Below are positions 8,190 through 15,893 of a stretch of 17,891 nt of DNA, one piece after another. Position numbers and translations under genes: made by a program. The stretch comes from Bacillota bacterium (GTDB lineage: Bacteria; Bacillota; Clostridia; Lachnospirales; Lachnospiraceae). The notes beneath the pieces were generated by a model. That model was not told the DNA's origin. It ran no database searches and worked only from the letters and a program-made list of their open reading frames with translations. How positions within the stretch are numbered: the first letter of the stretch is position 1; the number at the start of each line of letters is the position of its first letter. The DNA lies in the NCBI GenBank assembly GCA_017861355.1, contig JAGFXQ010000027.1:1-17891 (forward strand), written 5' to 3'.

Positions 8190-9023
8190 CTATTTTAAGC
8201 CGGACAATACTAAGCCCTTGACAATTTGCTTTTGGAAAATAAAAAATAGAATGATGGGGGGTATAACCGCAATCGCAGTACCCGCCATAACCGCTCCGAA
8301 ATCTGTGGAATATACCGATCTCATGGAACGGATAATCTGCATGATCTGCATATATTTAGGTGTTGTGATTGTCATGGAAGGCCAGATAAAGGAATTCCAA
8401 TATCCTATGAAGGTACCTGCTCCTAATACAACCATAGGCGATTTTGATAAAGGTATAAATATACTGAAGAAAATTCTCATTCTCCCTGCTCCGTCAATCA
8501 TCGCTGCCTCTTCTAAGCTCGATGGCAGATTCAAGAAAAACTGACGGAAGAAGAAAATGCTATAACCCGAAACAACACCCGGTAAAATTAAAACGGCCAA
8601 AGAATCAAGCATTCCTAATTTTTGAACCACCAGGAAGGAGGTTAAGGATATGGTCATACCCGGTATATACATAGAAAGGATACAATACACCCACAAAAAT
8701 CTCTTGCCGTAAAAATTCATTCTGGCAAATACATACCCCGCCATCATGTTAATCAGCAGGGACAAAAACACTGCTACTGCAGCTACAAAAAATGTGACTA
8801 ATAACGATCTCGTAAAGGACATGGTTTGATCATCAAAAATCTTCTGAAAGTTCTCCATCGTAAACACCTTAGGAAGTATTCGAAGCGGTGTTGCTAAAAC
8901 CTCTTTTTTATTCTTAAAGCTGGCCAGTACCATCCACACCAAAGGGAACAGACCCAGCAAAGCGATGGAGATTGCAATGATACTACATACTATTCTATTA
9001 ATCAGTTTTGCTCTGTTTTTCAT
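8190..9023 (-). CDS. ABC sugar transporter inner-membrane permease, MalG type
   Basis: This 277-residue protein has about six membrane segments and the carbohydrate-uptake CUT1 permease pattern. The cytoplasmic EAA loop reads EEAAMIDGAGRMRIF (171-185) and ends in IPLSKSP; it is the docking site for the ATPase. The C-terminus QKQIVKGLVLSGLK is typical of the MalG/AraQ branch. With the adjacent permease it forms the translocation channel fed by the lipoprotein at 10067-11449. The ATG at 9023 follows GAGG closely, and the previous gene stops only nine bases upstream, so the two permeases are probably coupled. CUT1 systems import oligosaccharides rather than free pentoses, which fits import of surface-cut arabino-oligosaccharides. 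The exact cargo cannot be read from the sequence. Confidence 0.93.
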   Translation of the reverse strand: MKNRAKLINRIVCSIIAISIALLGLFPLVWMVLASFKNKKEVLATPLRILPKVFTMENFQKIFDDQTMSFTRSLLVTFFVAAVAVFLSLLINMMAGYVFARMNFYGKRFLWVYCILSMYIPGMTISLTSFLVVQKLGMLDSLAVLILPGVVSGYSIFFFRQFFLNLPSSLEEAAMIDGAGRMRIFFSIFIPLSKSPMVVLGAGTFIGYWNSFIWPSMTITTPKYMQIMQIIRSMRSVYSTDFGAVMAGTAIAVIPPIILFFIFQKQIVKGLVLSGLK

Positions 9024-9032
9024 ATCACCGCC

Positions 9033-9950
9033 TCAACCTTCCACACTTTTTTCAGATTTGATTACAGCAAAAACAACCGAATTGATCATGACTATGATGA
9101 TAAGCATCAGGATTGCACCTGCAATGGTATAACCCATTCCTTTGCTTGCATCGCGATAATTATTATATAGATAGAGCATTGGAGTCAGTGTCGAGTTTGA
9201 AGGGCCTCCACCAGTCAACATATATGGTATATCAAACATCTGCAGTGTACCGGCCGTTAAGCTGATACACATGAGTACAAAGATATTTTTCATCTGAGGT
9301 AGTGTAATATAGATCATTTTTTTCAATGCACTTGCACCATCCACAGAGGCTGCCTCATAATACTCCGGCGGAACATTTACCAAGGCTGCATACATTAAAA
9401 TGGTATTGCCGCCAAGGCCAACCCATACGGTAGGAAGAATGATTGCGATATATGCCCAGAAGGGATTATTCAAAAAACCAATTCGTCCAACTCCAATCTG
9501 CATCAGAATTTGGTTGATAATTCCTCCTTTATAATCGAGGATGAAGATAAAGATAACAGATGTCGCAATACCCGAGATAATTCCCGGAATATAGATTGCG
9601 GTTTTTATCATATTCGACATCTTAGAGGATAATCCTTTTAATACATGTGCAAACGCAAAGGATAGTAATAACAAAAGTGGAACAATGGTGATAACAAACT
9701 TCAATACATTGATGACTGCCTTTTGGAAATATATCGTATTTATGATCATTCTATAGTTATCAAAGCCTATAAATACTGATTCAATGTAGTAATTCCAATC
9801 ATAAAACGATTTCTGAAAGGCTACAATCAGTGGTATAATGACGAAAATCGTAAGCATAATCACTGCCGGAATCAACATGAAATATGCTACCTTCATATCT
9901 CTTTTATCTAGGTTTGTGACTCTATTTTTTTGAACCTTCTCACGTTTCAA
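9033..9950 (-). CDS. ABC sugar transporter inner-membrane permease, MalF type
   Basis: This 305-residue permease has about six hydrophobic segments, the first at about 21-45, and an EAA loop EAASVDGASALKKMIYITLPQ (199-219) for ATPase contact. LTGGGPSNST (245-254) is a common motif of CUT1 permeases of the MalF/UgpA/LacF branch. It pairs with the downstream MalG-type permease. The start codon is TTG at 9950: AGGAGGAGA lies seven bases upstream and the next in-frame Met is residue 19, at the beginning of the first membrane segment. A stem-loop separates it from the upstream binding-protein gene, a common arrangement that gives more binding protein than permease. No ATPase gene is present in the window, so a shared MsmX/MsmK-type ATPase encoded elsewhere is likely. 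Confidence 0.93.
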   Translation of the reverse strand: MKREKVQKNRVTNLDKRDMKVAYFMLIPAVIMLTIFVIIPLIVAFQKSFYDWNYYIESVFIGFDNYRMIINTIYFQKAVINVLKFVITIVPLLLLLSFAFAHVLKGLSSKMSNMIKTAIYIPGIISGIATSVIFIFILDYKGGIINQILMQIGVGRIGFLNNPFWAYIAIILPTVWVGLGGNTILMYAALVNVPPEYYEAASVDGASALKKMIYITLPQMKNIFVLMCISLTAGTLQMFDIPYMLTGGGPSNSTLTPMLYLYNNYRDASKGMGYTIAGAILMLIIIVMINSVVFAVIKSEKSVEG

Positions 9951-9957
9951 AATATTA

Positions 9958-9966
9958 TCTCCTCCT
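9958..9966 (-). promoter_or_regulatory. Ribosome binding site fixing the TTG start of the MalF-type permease
   Basis: AGGAGGAGA on the minus strand is seven bases from TTG at 9950-9948. No competing ATG lies nearby in frame. Confidence 0.8.
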
Positions 9967-9991
9967 GCTATGAGACTCGGTTAATCAAGAA

Positions 9992-10026
9992 TTAGCCGTT
10001 TCCATATTCTCATCTAAAACGGCTAA
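9992..10026 (-). terminator. Stem-loop between the binding-protein and permease genes (attenuator or mRNA stabiliser)
   Basis: A perfect ten-base stem (TTAGCCGTTT at 9992-10001 with AAACGGCTAA at 10017-10026) encloses a 15-base loop in the 116-base gap between the binding-protein stop and the MalF-type start. On the minus strand it is followed by TTCTTGATTAA, not a clean U-run, so it would be at most a leaky terminator. Such structures often protect the 3' end of binding-protein mRNA and explain its excess over permease mRNA. Confidence 0.6.
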
Positions 10027-10066
10027 CTCCAGATTATTCACTTAAATCAATGCTCACTGCGGAAGT

Positions 10067-11449
10067 TTACTGTCTAGGGTTCTTTCCTGCAAGCTGTTGA
10101 TTATTAATTACATCCTGGATGGTTGTTGTAGTCTGTGCTGCAGCATCCTCTGCGCTCATCATACCAAGTGAAGTATTTTCAATCATCAGAGCAATGGATG
10201 AGGAGATATCCCAAGGATAAATGGGCTCTGCAATCGCATGAGAAGAAACATAACTTACAACTTCTGCCCACTTACTTTCACCAGCGTTTGCATTCAGGTA
10301 CTCGGATACACTCTTACGAGGAGCAGCTTTTGCATATTTTGCCAGCTCGAAGAACTCAGCACTGGTTTTTACATCCTCAGCCAATAGCCAGCTGATATAA
10401 TCTGCTGCACCTTCCGCTACCTTCGATTTTGCATCGATAACGTAAGTCCATCCACCGTTGGTTGCCAATGTAGTATCCTGGTTGCCGTCCTTTGTAGGCG
10501 GTGCTACAACTGCAAACTTATCAGCAAGTTCCGGATATTCGTTGATGATCTGTGCAATACCCCAAGAACCACAGAACTTCATAGCAACGCTTCCTTCTCC
10601 AAAATCCTTCATATTTGCATAGGGAGAAAGAGCAACTTCCGGTACAACACCTTCGTCATAACATCTCTTATAGAAGTTAGCTAAATCAATATATCCCTGA
10701 TCAATCGTCGGAGCATCCCAATTATCATTAATAGCTAAATGTCCTGAGGTTGCAACCTGTAAGCCCCAAGTACACCATCCCATGGAAGGGAAATCAGGAA
10801 CACTGAGTCCGAACACGTCGTTTGTAGTTAATTTCTTCGCATCTTCAATTAACTGATCCCAGGTCTTCGGTGCTTCGGTAATCCCGGCAGCTTCAAAGAG
10901 ATCTGTTCTATAGTAAAGAACGGTAGAAGGCTCAACGAGCTGAGGATAAGCATAATATTTTCCGTCCAAGCTAACCATTTCTTTCACATTATCATGTAAA
11001 TCATCAAAAGCTTCTGCAGGAAGCAAATCATTTAATGGCATAATTAATCCATCTCGGGCAGCAGATACTAAACCGTTATAGGAAAGAACGTATGTATCAG
11101 GCGCACTACCGGAGGCCTGAGCGCCTGCCATTCTTTCTGTCCATGCATCTCCGGCAATAAAGGTCTGCTCAACTTCATAACCTCTTCCAAGTGCATTATA
11201 CTCTTCTGCCTTTTGTGTAAAGAATTCCTGATTCCAATCTTCAAAAATCTGGTTCCAGACTACAACCTTCACCGGTGCTTCTGAAGCTGTATCGCCCTCG
11301 GTATCTGCTGCAGGCTCTGTAACCTCATTATTAGTATCTGTCGTCCTATCTGTTGTTGCCGGTTCTTTTTTCTCAGAACTACAAGCAGTTAATGTCATGA
11401 CTAACATAATACCTGTTAGTATTAAAGCAACCATTCTTTTTAGTTTCAT
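10067..11449 (-). CDS. ABC transporter sugar-binding lipoprotein (family 1 extracellular solute-binding protein)
   Basis: This 460-residue protein has a lipoprotein signal (MKLKRMVALILTGIMLVMTL, then TACS with Cys23), a short Thr/Glu/Asp-rich linker to about residue 58, then a CUT1-type binding domain starting VKVVVWNQIFEDW. Typical elements are YPQLVEPSTVLYYRTDLFE (168-186) followed by AGITEAPKTWDQLI, KFCGSWG and the late ATNGGWTYVID. It should capture oligosaccharides at the outer face of the membrane and deliver them to the two permeases encoded next. GGGAGG lies seven bases before the ATG at 11449, and the previous gene ends 14 bases upstream. The cargo is not evident from sequence; the neighbouring endo-acting lipoprotein suggests D-arabino-oligosaccharides. 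Confidence 0.93.
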   Translation of the reverse strand: MKLKRMVALILTGIMLVMTLTACSSEKKEPATTDRTTDTNNEVTEPAADTEGDTASEAPVKVVVWNQIFEDWNQEFFTQKAEEYNALGRGYEVEQTFIAGDAWTERMAGAQASGSAPDTYVLSYNGLVSAARDGLIMPLNDLLPAEAFDDLHDNVKEMVSLDGKYYAYPQLVEPSTVLYYRTDLFEAAGITEAPKTWDQLIEDAKKLTTNDVFGLSVPDFPSMGWCTWGLQVATSGHLAINDNWDAPTIDQGYIDLANFYKRCYDEGVVPEVALSPYANMKDFGEGSVAMKFCGSWGIAQIINEYPELADKFAVVAPPTKDGNQDTTLATNGGWTYVIDAKSKVAEGAADYISWLLAEDVKTSAEFFELAKYAKAAPRKSVSEYLNANAGESKWAEVVSYVSSHAIAEPIYPWDISSSIALMIENTSLGMMSAEDAAAQTTTTIQDVINNQQLAGKNPRQ

Positions 11450-11463
11450 AAAATATCCTCCCT

Positions 11464-13671
11464 TTACATAATATCAGTTTCGATCACCATTATCTGTAAT
11501 GGCAATAGTTTTATACCTTTAATCTCTTTCCCAGTCATTTTCTGTGAGATACTGGCTTCCGTGATGTAACTGACACATACATCATAGAAGCTCTCCTCTT
11601 TCAGACTATCTTCTCTCCATATCACTCCCTGTATAAACTCCGTAGTATTTGCAAGAAGCATCAACTCACGGTCTGCTAACCTATAGTTGGCAGAAATTAC
11701 GCTTTCCAACAGAATAGTACCTCTATCATCATATTCCAGGCTGTGCTTTGATGAATTGTAATGATAATAAGAACGCCATACTTGTGCTGATTCTAGTCTG
11801 GGGGGACGCTTCATTTCACCGTAAGCTAGATATTTATTGTATCTTCCGGTTCGGAGCGAGGCGAATTTAGCTAAGTATTTCGCAATTGTTTCATCAAATT
11901 GAAAGCCAACATGTTTGAATTGACAATAGTGTTCCTCGGAACTGTTTACACTATCACCGATTACCTCCATCTCGCTGTACTCACTATTAATTTCAAATAG
12001 ACCACCCCAGAGATAGGTTTTCGCAATGGTATGATAGATCAGATCTCCTCCTTCCTTTGTTATTTTACCCCATCCATCCATTCGCAAAGGCGCATAACCG
12101 CTATATACATATTGAAACATTGGTATTAGCTTAGCTTTTCCTTGCTTAATTATATTTCTGAATATTCCCGTTTCTAAAAAGGAACAAGGCTGGGCATTCG
12201 CACGTGCTTGATAATAATCCAGACAGTCAATGAAGACTTCATTCATCATTTCCGTTCCAAGGGGAACATAATTTCCTTTTTCCTTGGTTAATATTGTTTT
12301 TGTTTTGATATAGATTTCACGATATGCCTGGGTCATTTCTCTACCTGCGCCTACTGGATGACCATGCTCATCACTCATACAAGTTTTCATAATATTATTA
12401 GCAGAAATATCATAATATATAGAATCACAGTTGCTCTCTTTTAATAACTGTGTATCTCTTTTCACATGAAGATCCTTTGTATATTCACATATCGGGCACA
12501 GCATAGTGAATTTATACTCATCCTTCGATTTCGGTTTTTGCGGCCATTTTTGTAGACTGCTGCAGATAGCATCACTTTCATCCTTGTCAATCGCCACAAG
12601 AAAATCAAACTCAAAGGGAGCAAATCTATCACCATTACGACGAATCATTTTAATATTTTCCGAATGAAATCTAGTCGGGAACCAATCATGGTAGCCTCCG
12701 GGAATTGAGTTATAATAGTTTTGCTCAACCCTACTCCAATCAGGACCCAGTACATGAAAAATCGGGGTCTTTATGTATTCTGCATAACGCTCGAGCCATA
12801 GGGAACGATCATGACAGGCATTGATACCGAAGGTACAGGCTCCTGTTTGCTCTAAAAGCCATCCGGCTCTTTGGTTCTCCGGTCGGTCTTGCAGCTTCCC
12901 ACCTGAACACCATGATTGTAGTAATGCCCACTGTTTATATAAATCAGCTGCTTCATACCATCCATCGCCACTAGTTATAGTAATCACGAATTTCCATGGT
13001 GCGGCAACTCCTTTCTCTGCCCCGATAACCTCATAGCCATAGATTTGACTTGCTCTTAATTTGCCCTGATATTTATAGAAGTTAAGCCACTTCTGATGAG
13101 CTTGCCCATCCAAAGCTGCGAAGTAAAGTCCTACGGTTGCTTCACAATAATAAGTAAAGAATTGCATGGATGCACCGGAAAAGCTCTCTGGATAAGGCAT
13201 ATACCGAAAGCCTTCTCCCTCCTCGAAATGGACCAGTGGATCCTCAATCATCAATCCTGTAGCATAAGAATGGGCTACCTGATTCTTATATAAAGACTTA
13301 TCTTTACCGTAGATCTCACTTAGATCAACAATTCCGTCAAGCAAGGGATACTCCACACTGCATATTTTCTGACGGGCACTGTTAACAATGTAAGATTCTG
13401 TAGAGATCTGCTTCTCACTAAGGCTCCAGTTTGCTACTAACTCTACCGAGGCATCGATGTTCCATCTTAATTCCAATCCATCTTCCTTGGTACAATAACG
13501 AAAGTCAGAAAAGGTATTTTCATACTGTTCTTCATCATATTCGAGACGAAACACCTCGTTCAGCGAATTATCAAGAAGTATCTTTCCCTCATGGCAATCC
13601 ATAATCCTGCGTATTGCACCGCTTTCTGAATCAAATTGTACTTCAATAATGTCGTTTTTTAGGCTAAGCAA
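11464..13671 (-). CDS. DUF6259-type putative glycoside hydrolase
   Basis: This 735-residue cytoplasmic protein has no signal peptide. The N-terminal third looks like a beta-sandwich with an internal YPYLDG-like stretch (YPLLDGIVDL, 108-117). GDGWYEAADLYKQWALLQSWC (235-255) leads into a likely TIM-barrel. Within it, DSIYYDISANN (416-426), DEHGHPVGAGREM (434-446) and GTEMMNEVFID (472-482) place acidic residues Asp421, Glu474 and Glu478 where barrel glycosidases carry catalytic groups. These match DUF6259 proteins as I remember them; I know of no established activity. The start is TTG at 13671, supported by AAGGAGA seven bases upstream; nearby ATG and GTG codons are out of frame. It lies 21 bases after fucI and 14 before the binding-protein gene, so it is firmly in the operon. 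I infer an intracellular glycosidase for a linkage the GH172 and GH116 enzymes cannot cut. Confidence 0.65.
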   Translation of the reverse strand: MLSLKNDIIEVQFDSESGAIRRIMDCHEGKILLDNSLNEVFRLEYDEEQYENTFSDFRYCTKEDGLELRWNIDASVELVANWSLSEKQISTESYIVNSARQKICSVEYPLLDGIVDLSEIYGKDKSLYKNQVAHSYATGLMIEDPLVHFEEGEGFRYMPYPESFSGASMQFFTYYCEATVGLYFAALDGQAHQKWLNFYKYQGKLRASQIYGYEVIGAEKGVAAPWKFVITITSGDGWYEAADLYKQWALLQSWCSGGKLQDRPENQRAGWLLEQTGACTFGINACHDRSLWLERYAEYIKTPIFHVLGPDWSRVEQNYYNSIPGGYHDWFPTRFHSENIKMIRRNGDRFAPFEFDFLVAIDKDESDAICSSLQKWPQKPKSKDEYKFTMLCPICEYTKDLHVKRDTQLLKESNCDSIYYDISANNIMKTCMSDEHGHPVGAGREMTQAYREIYIKTKTILTKEKGNYVPLGTEMMNEVFIDCLDYYQARANAQPCSFLETGIFRNIIKQGKAKLIPMFQYVYSGYAPLRMDGWGKITKEGGDLIYHTIAKTYLWGGLFEINSEYSEMEVIGDSVNSSEEHYCQFKHVGFQFDETIAKYLAKFASLRTGRYNKYLAYGEMKRPPRLESAQVWRSYYHYNSSKHSLEYDDRGTILLESVISANYRLADRELMLLANTTEFIQGVIWREDSLKEESFYDVCVSYITEASISQKMTGKEIKGIKLLPLQIMVIETDIM

Positions 13672-13678
13672 CGCACCA

Positions 13679-13685
13679 TCTCCTT
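13679..13685 (-). promoter_or_regulatory. Ribosome binding site fixing the TTG start of the DUF6259-type gene
   Basis: AAGGAGA on the minus strand lies seven bases before TTG at 13671-13669. The ATG and GTG codons between them are in other frames; the ATG frame hits a stop after six codons. Confidence 0.75.
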
Positions 13686-13692
13686 ATTTGAA

Positions 13693-15465
13693 TTATCGAC
13701 ATCTTGGTCCATAGGTCTCACAGGCTTTCTGATCTGCATATTCCAAACAGCCGGTTGCAAATGCGCTCCAGGCATGAGGTCTGAAGATATCCTTACCCTT
13801 AACATTGTGCAGGGATACCGGAATTCTTAACATGGAAGCTAAAGTAATCAAATCTTTTCCGATGTGTCCATATACAAATGCTCCATGATTTGATCCCCAG
13901 TTAGCCATAACGGAATATACATCCTGGAAAGCTCCTTCTCCAGTCAACTCCGGAGCAAACCATGTGGTTGGCCAAGTCGGATCTGTTCTCTCATCAATGA
14001 TACGGTGAACCTTCTCCGGCAATACCACTGTATGACCTTCAGCTAATTGAAGCACTGGACCAATGCCCTTAACAAGGTTTACTCTCACTAAGGTTACAGG
14101 CATTTCAGCTCCGGTCTTAAAGTGTGAGGAAAAACCGCCACCACGGAAATAGGTCAAATCTGCCGGGCACCAGTTCGTTTCACTCAGACACCCCTCGATA
14201 TCCTCTTCTGCCATGTCCCACCATTTCTTCATTACAGATGATCCCGATTGCTTCGAAGCACCGGTTGCATCTAATGCAGCCGCTCCGGAATTAATCAGAT
14301 GAATAAATCCATTCCTTGCTTTTCCTTCTGGTTTCCAACCGGAAACTCTCTCAACTGCCTCGGGGCTCCAGTAAGTTCTGACATCAGCAAATATACTGGA
14401 AGTACCACTCATCAGATGTCCAAACAACATTGATACTGCATTCAGATGATCATTTTCAGTGGCAAAGATAGTTGGCTGTTTTTTACCGTTCCAATCAAAG
14501 CTGGTATTTAGCATTGCCTCGGTAAAATCGCCGTTCGGACACCAATCCGACCACATTCTCTGTCCCTGAAAGCCTCCCATGATACCATTACGACCAAGTG
14601 CTTCTTCTTTCCATCCCATTTCATCCAGTTTCGGATTACCTTGCATGATATCTCTACAGATTAAGGTAAGCTTTACGGATTGTTCCCATTCTTTATCCTT
14701 TTCTTCTTTGGTATGCTTTATGCTGTCGGGGTTCTTATCAAAGCCCTCTTTGCAATTTGCCTTAACCCATGCCAATGCCTTCTCATATTCGTCCTGATCA
14801 AAGATCTCATACTTGATTCTTCGCAGAACCTCGGTCATATCAACCCATTCTGCTCTTATCCCCAGATAATCCTGCAAAAACTGGGCATCAACATTCGATC
14901 CTGCAATTCCCATCGATACGGAACCAATGCCGACATAAGCACGGTTCTCCATCAAGCCTACAGCAATCGCTGACTTCGCAAAACGGATGATCTTTTCACT
15001 TACGTCCTTCGGTATGCTGTTATCCGTCAGATCCTGTACATCATGTCCATAGATAGAGAAAGCGGGCAATCCTCTTTGATTATGTGCCGCCATGACTGCT
15101 GCGAGGTATACTGCGCCGGGTCGCTCTGTCCCATTGAAGCCCCATACTGCTTTTATTGTTCTAGGATTAAGATCCATGGTCTCGCTTCCGTAACACCAGC
15201 AAGGAGTAACACTTAGGGTTGCACATACATTTTCTCTTGAGAATTGATCTGCACAGCGTGCTGCCTCTTCTCCTCCCCCTATGGTACAATCGGATATAAT
15301 ACACATTGCCGGAGTCCCATCCGGATAAGTAACGTTATCTTCAATTAATCGTTTCGCTGCTTTCGCCATTGCCATGGTTTTGTCTTCCAGGCTTTCTCTG
15401 ATGCCAAGGCGTCGTCCGTCAATGATCGGTCTAATACCAATCTTTGGATATGTAATCATTGTCAT
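13693..15465 (-). CDS. fucI: L-fucose isomerase / D-arabinose isomerase
   Basis: This 590-residue protein is almost the same length as E. coli FucI (591) and matches it throughout: YPKIGIRPIIDGRRLGIRESLE at the N-terminus, FATENDHLNAVSM, FADVRTYWSPEAV and SNHGAFVYGHIG. The manganese-binding residues known from E. coli (Glu337, Asp361, His528) correspond to Glu337, Asp361 and His527 here. The enzyme interconverts aldose and ketose in the cytoplasm: L-fucose to L-fuculose, and equally classically D-arabinose to D-ribulose. It heads the ten-gene operon, behind a 428-base leader. Paired with a ribulokinase, and without fuculokinase or fuculose-1-phosphate aldolase genes here, D-arabinose is the more likely substrate. 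Two starts are possible: ATG at 15465 with GAGG eight bases upstream, or ATG at 15459 with AAAGGA eight bases upstream. Confidence 0.95.
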   Translation of the reverse strand: MTMITYPKIGIRPIIDGRRLGIRESLEDKTMAMAKAAKRLIEDNVTYPDGTPAMCIISDCTIGGGEEAARCADQFSRENVCATLSVTPCWCYGSETMDLNPRTIKAVWGFNGTERPGAVYLAAVMAAHNQRGLPAFSIYGHDVQDLTDNSIPKDVSEKIIRFAKSAIAVGLMENRAYVGIGSVSMGIAGSNVDAQFLQDYLGIRAEWVDMTEVLRRIKYEIFDQDEYEKALAWVKANCKEGFDKNPDSIKHTKEEKDKEWEQSVKLTLICRDIMQGNPKLDEMGWKEEALGRNGIMGGFQGQRMWSDWCPNGDFTEAMLNTSFDWNGKKQPTIFATENDHLNAVSMLFGHLMSGTSSIFADVRTYWSPEAVERVSGWKPEGKARNGFIHLINSGAAALDATGASKQSGSSVMKKWWDMAEEDIEGCLSETNWCPADLTYFRGGGFSSHFKTGAEMPVTLVRVNLVKGIGPVLQLAEGHTVVLPEKVHRIIDERTDPTWPTTWFAPELTGEGAFQDVYSVMANWGSNHGAFVYGHIGKDLITLASMLRIPVSLHNVKGKDIFRPHAWSAFATGCLEYADQKACETYGPRCR

Positions 15466-15536
15466 AATCCTTTCCTCAAATAATCTTTTAAGTTATATCA
15501 TTGTAATTAACTTTCATTGGAACTTTAATTCAGCTC

Positions 15537-15617
15537 TTCCATTATCTCTGATTAACTGAACTTTCTTCCATGTTAGACAATTCCTACTTTCCTATGCATG
15601 TTAACCAAGTTCCATGC
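15537..15617 (-). promoter_or_regulatory. Candidate operator cluster upstream of fucI
   Basis: The + strand carries TTCCATG at 15610-15616, TTCCATG at 15566-15572 and TTCCATT at 15537-15543, each preceded at some distance by a TTAAC element (from about 15601, 15552 and 15513). The first copy lies in a near-palindrome, GCATG (15596-15600) and CATGC (15613-15617) around a 12-base centre. Direct repeats of this kind are typical targets of AraC-type activators. The 44- and 29-base spacings are not clearly helical multiples, so this stays tentative. Confidence 0.35.
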
Positions 15618-15757
15618 GTCAATTATCACTTAATCTATTCAAATTGTACATAAGCGATCATGCTGTCTATATATACTTTTTTGTTTTGTTGTCTTTTTCT
15701 ATTTTTTATGATTGTCCTATATTTCTCTATGTAATCATAAATCCTCAGAAACAGCAA

Positions 15758-15800
15758 AAACCAATGGTTTCATGAAGTTCCCTTCATTGACCATTGGTTT
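15758..15800 (-). terminator. Strong terminator after the AraC-type gene
   Basis: An 11-base perfect stem (15758-15768 with 15790-15800) surrounds a second six-base stem (ATGAAG at 15772-15777 with CTTCAT at 15782-15787) and a four-base loop. On the minus strand the stem runs into five consecutive T residues. On the + strand it is followed by an AT-rich run with seven Ts, so it could stop transcription both ways. It separates the regulator from the operon, which therefore needs its own promoter. Confidence 0.88.
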
Positions 15801-15893
15801 ATATATGTTTTTTTGTTATTCTATAATCTTAGTGCAAATTATTATATATCGATAGTATTCAAGTCCGTTCTGACTGACATCGCAATTTGACAG

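Larger units (their letters stand above)
15466..15893. other. Regulatory leader between the AraC-type gene and the fucI operon
   Basis: This 428-base AT-rich stretch has no credible gene. It contains the terminator of the AraC-type gene (15758-15800), a near-palindrome (15596-15617), three TTCCAT repeats (15537-15616) and the fucI ribosome binding site (15468-15477). I find no convincing -35/-10 pair for the operon on the minus strand; candidates such as TATATA near 15680 lack a matching -35 box. That would fit an activator-dependent promoter driven by the AraC-type protein, but this is inference. Confidence 0.6.

Noticed and set aside
15466..15893. Search for a CcpA-type catabolite repression site in the operon leader.
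   Set aside because: I found no convincing match to the palindromic cre consensus by eye on either strand.
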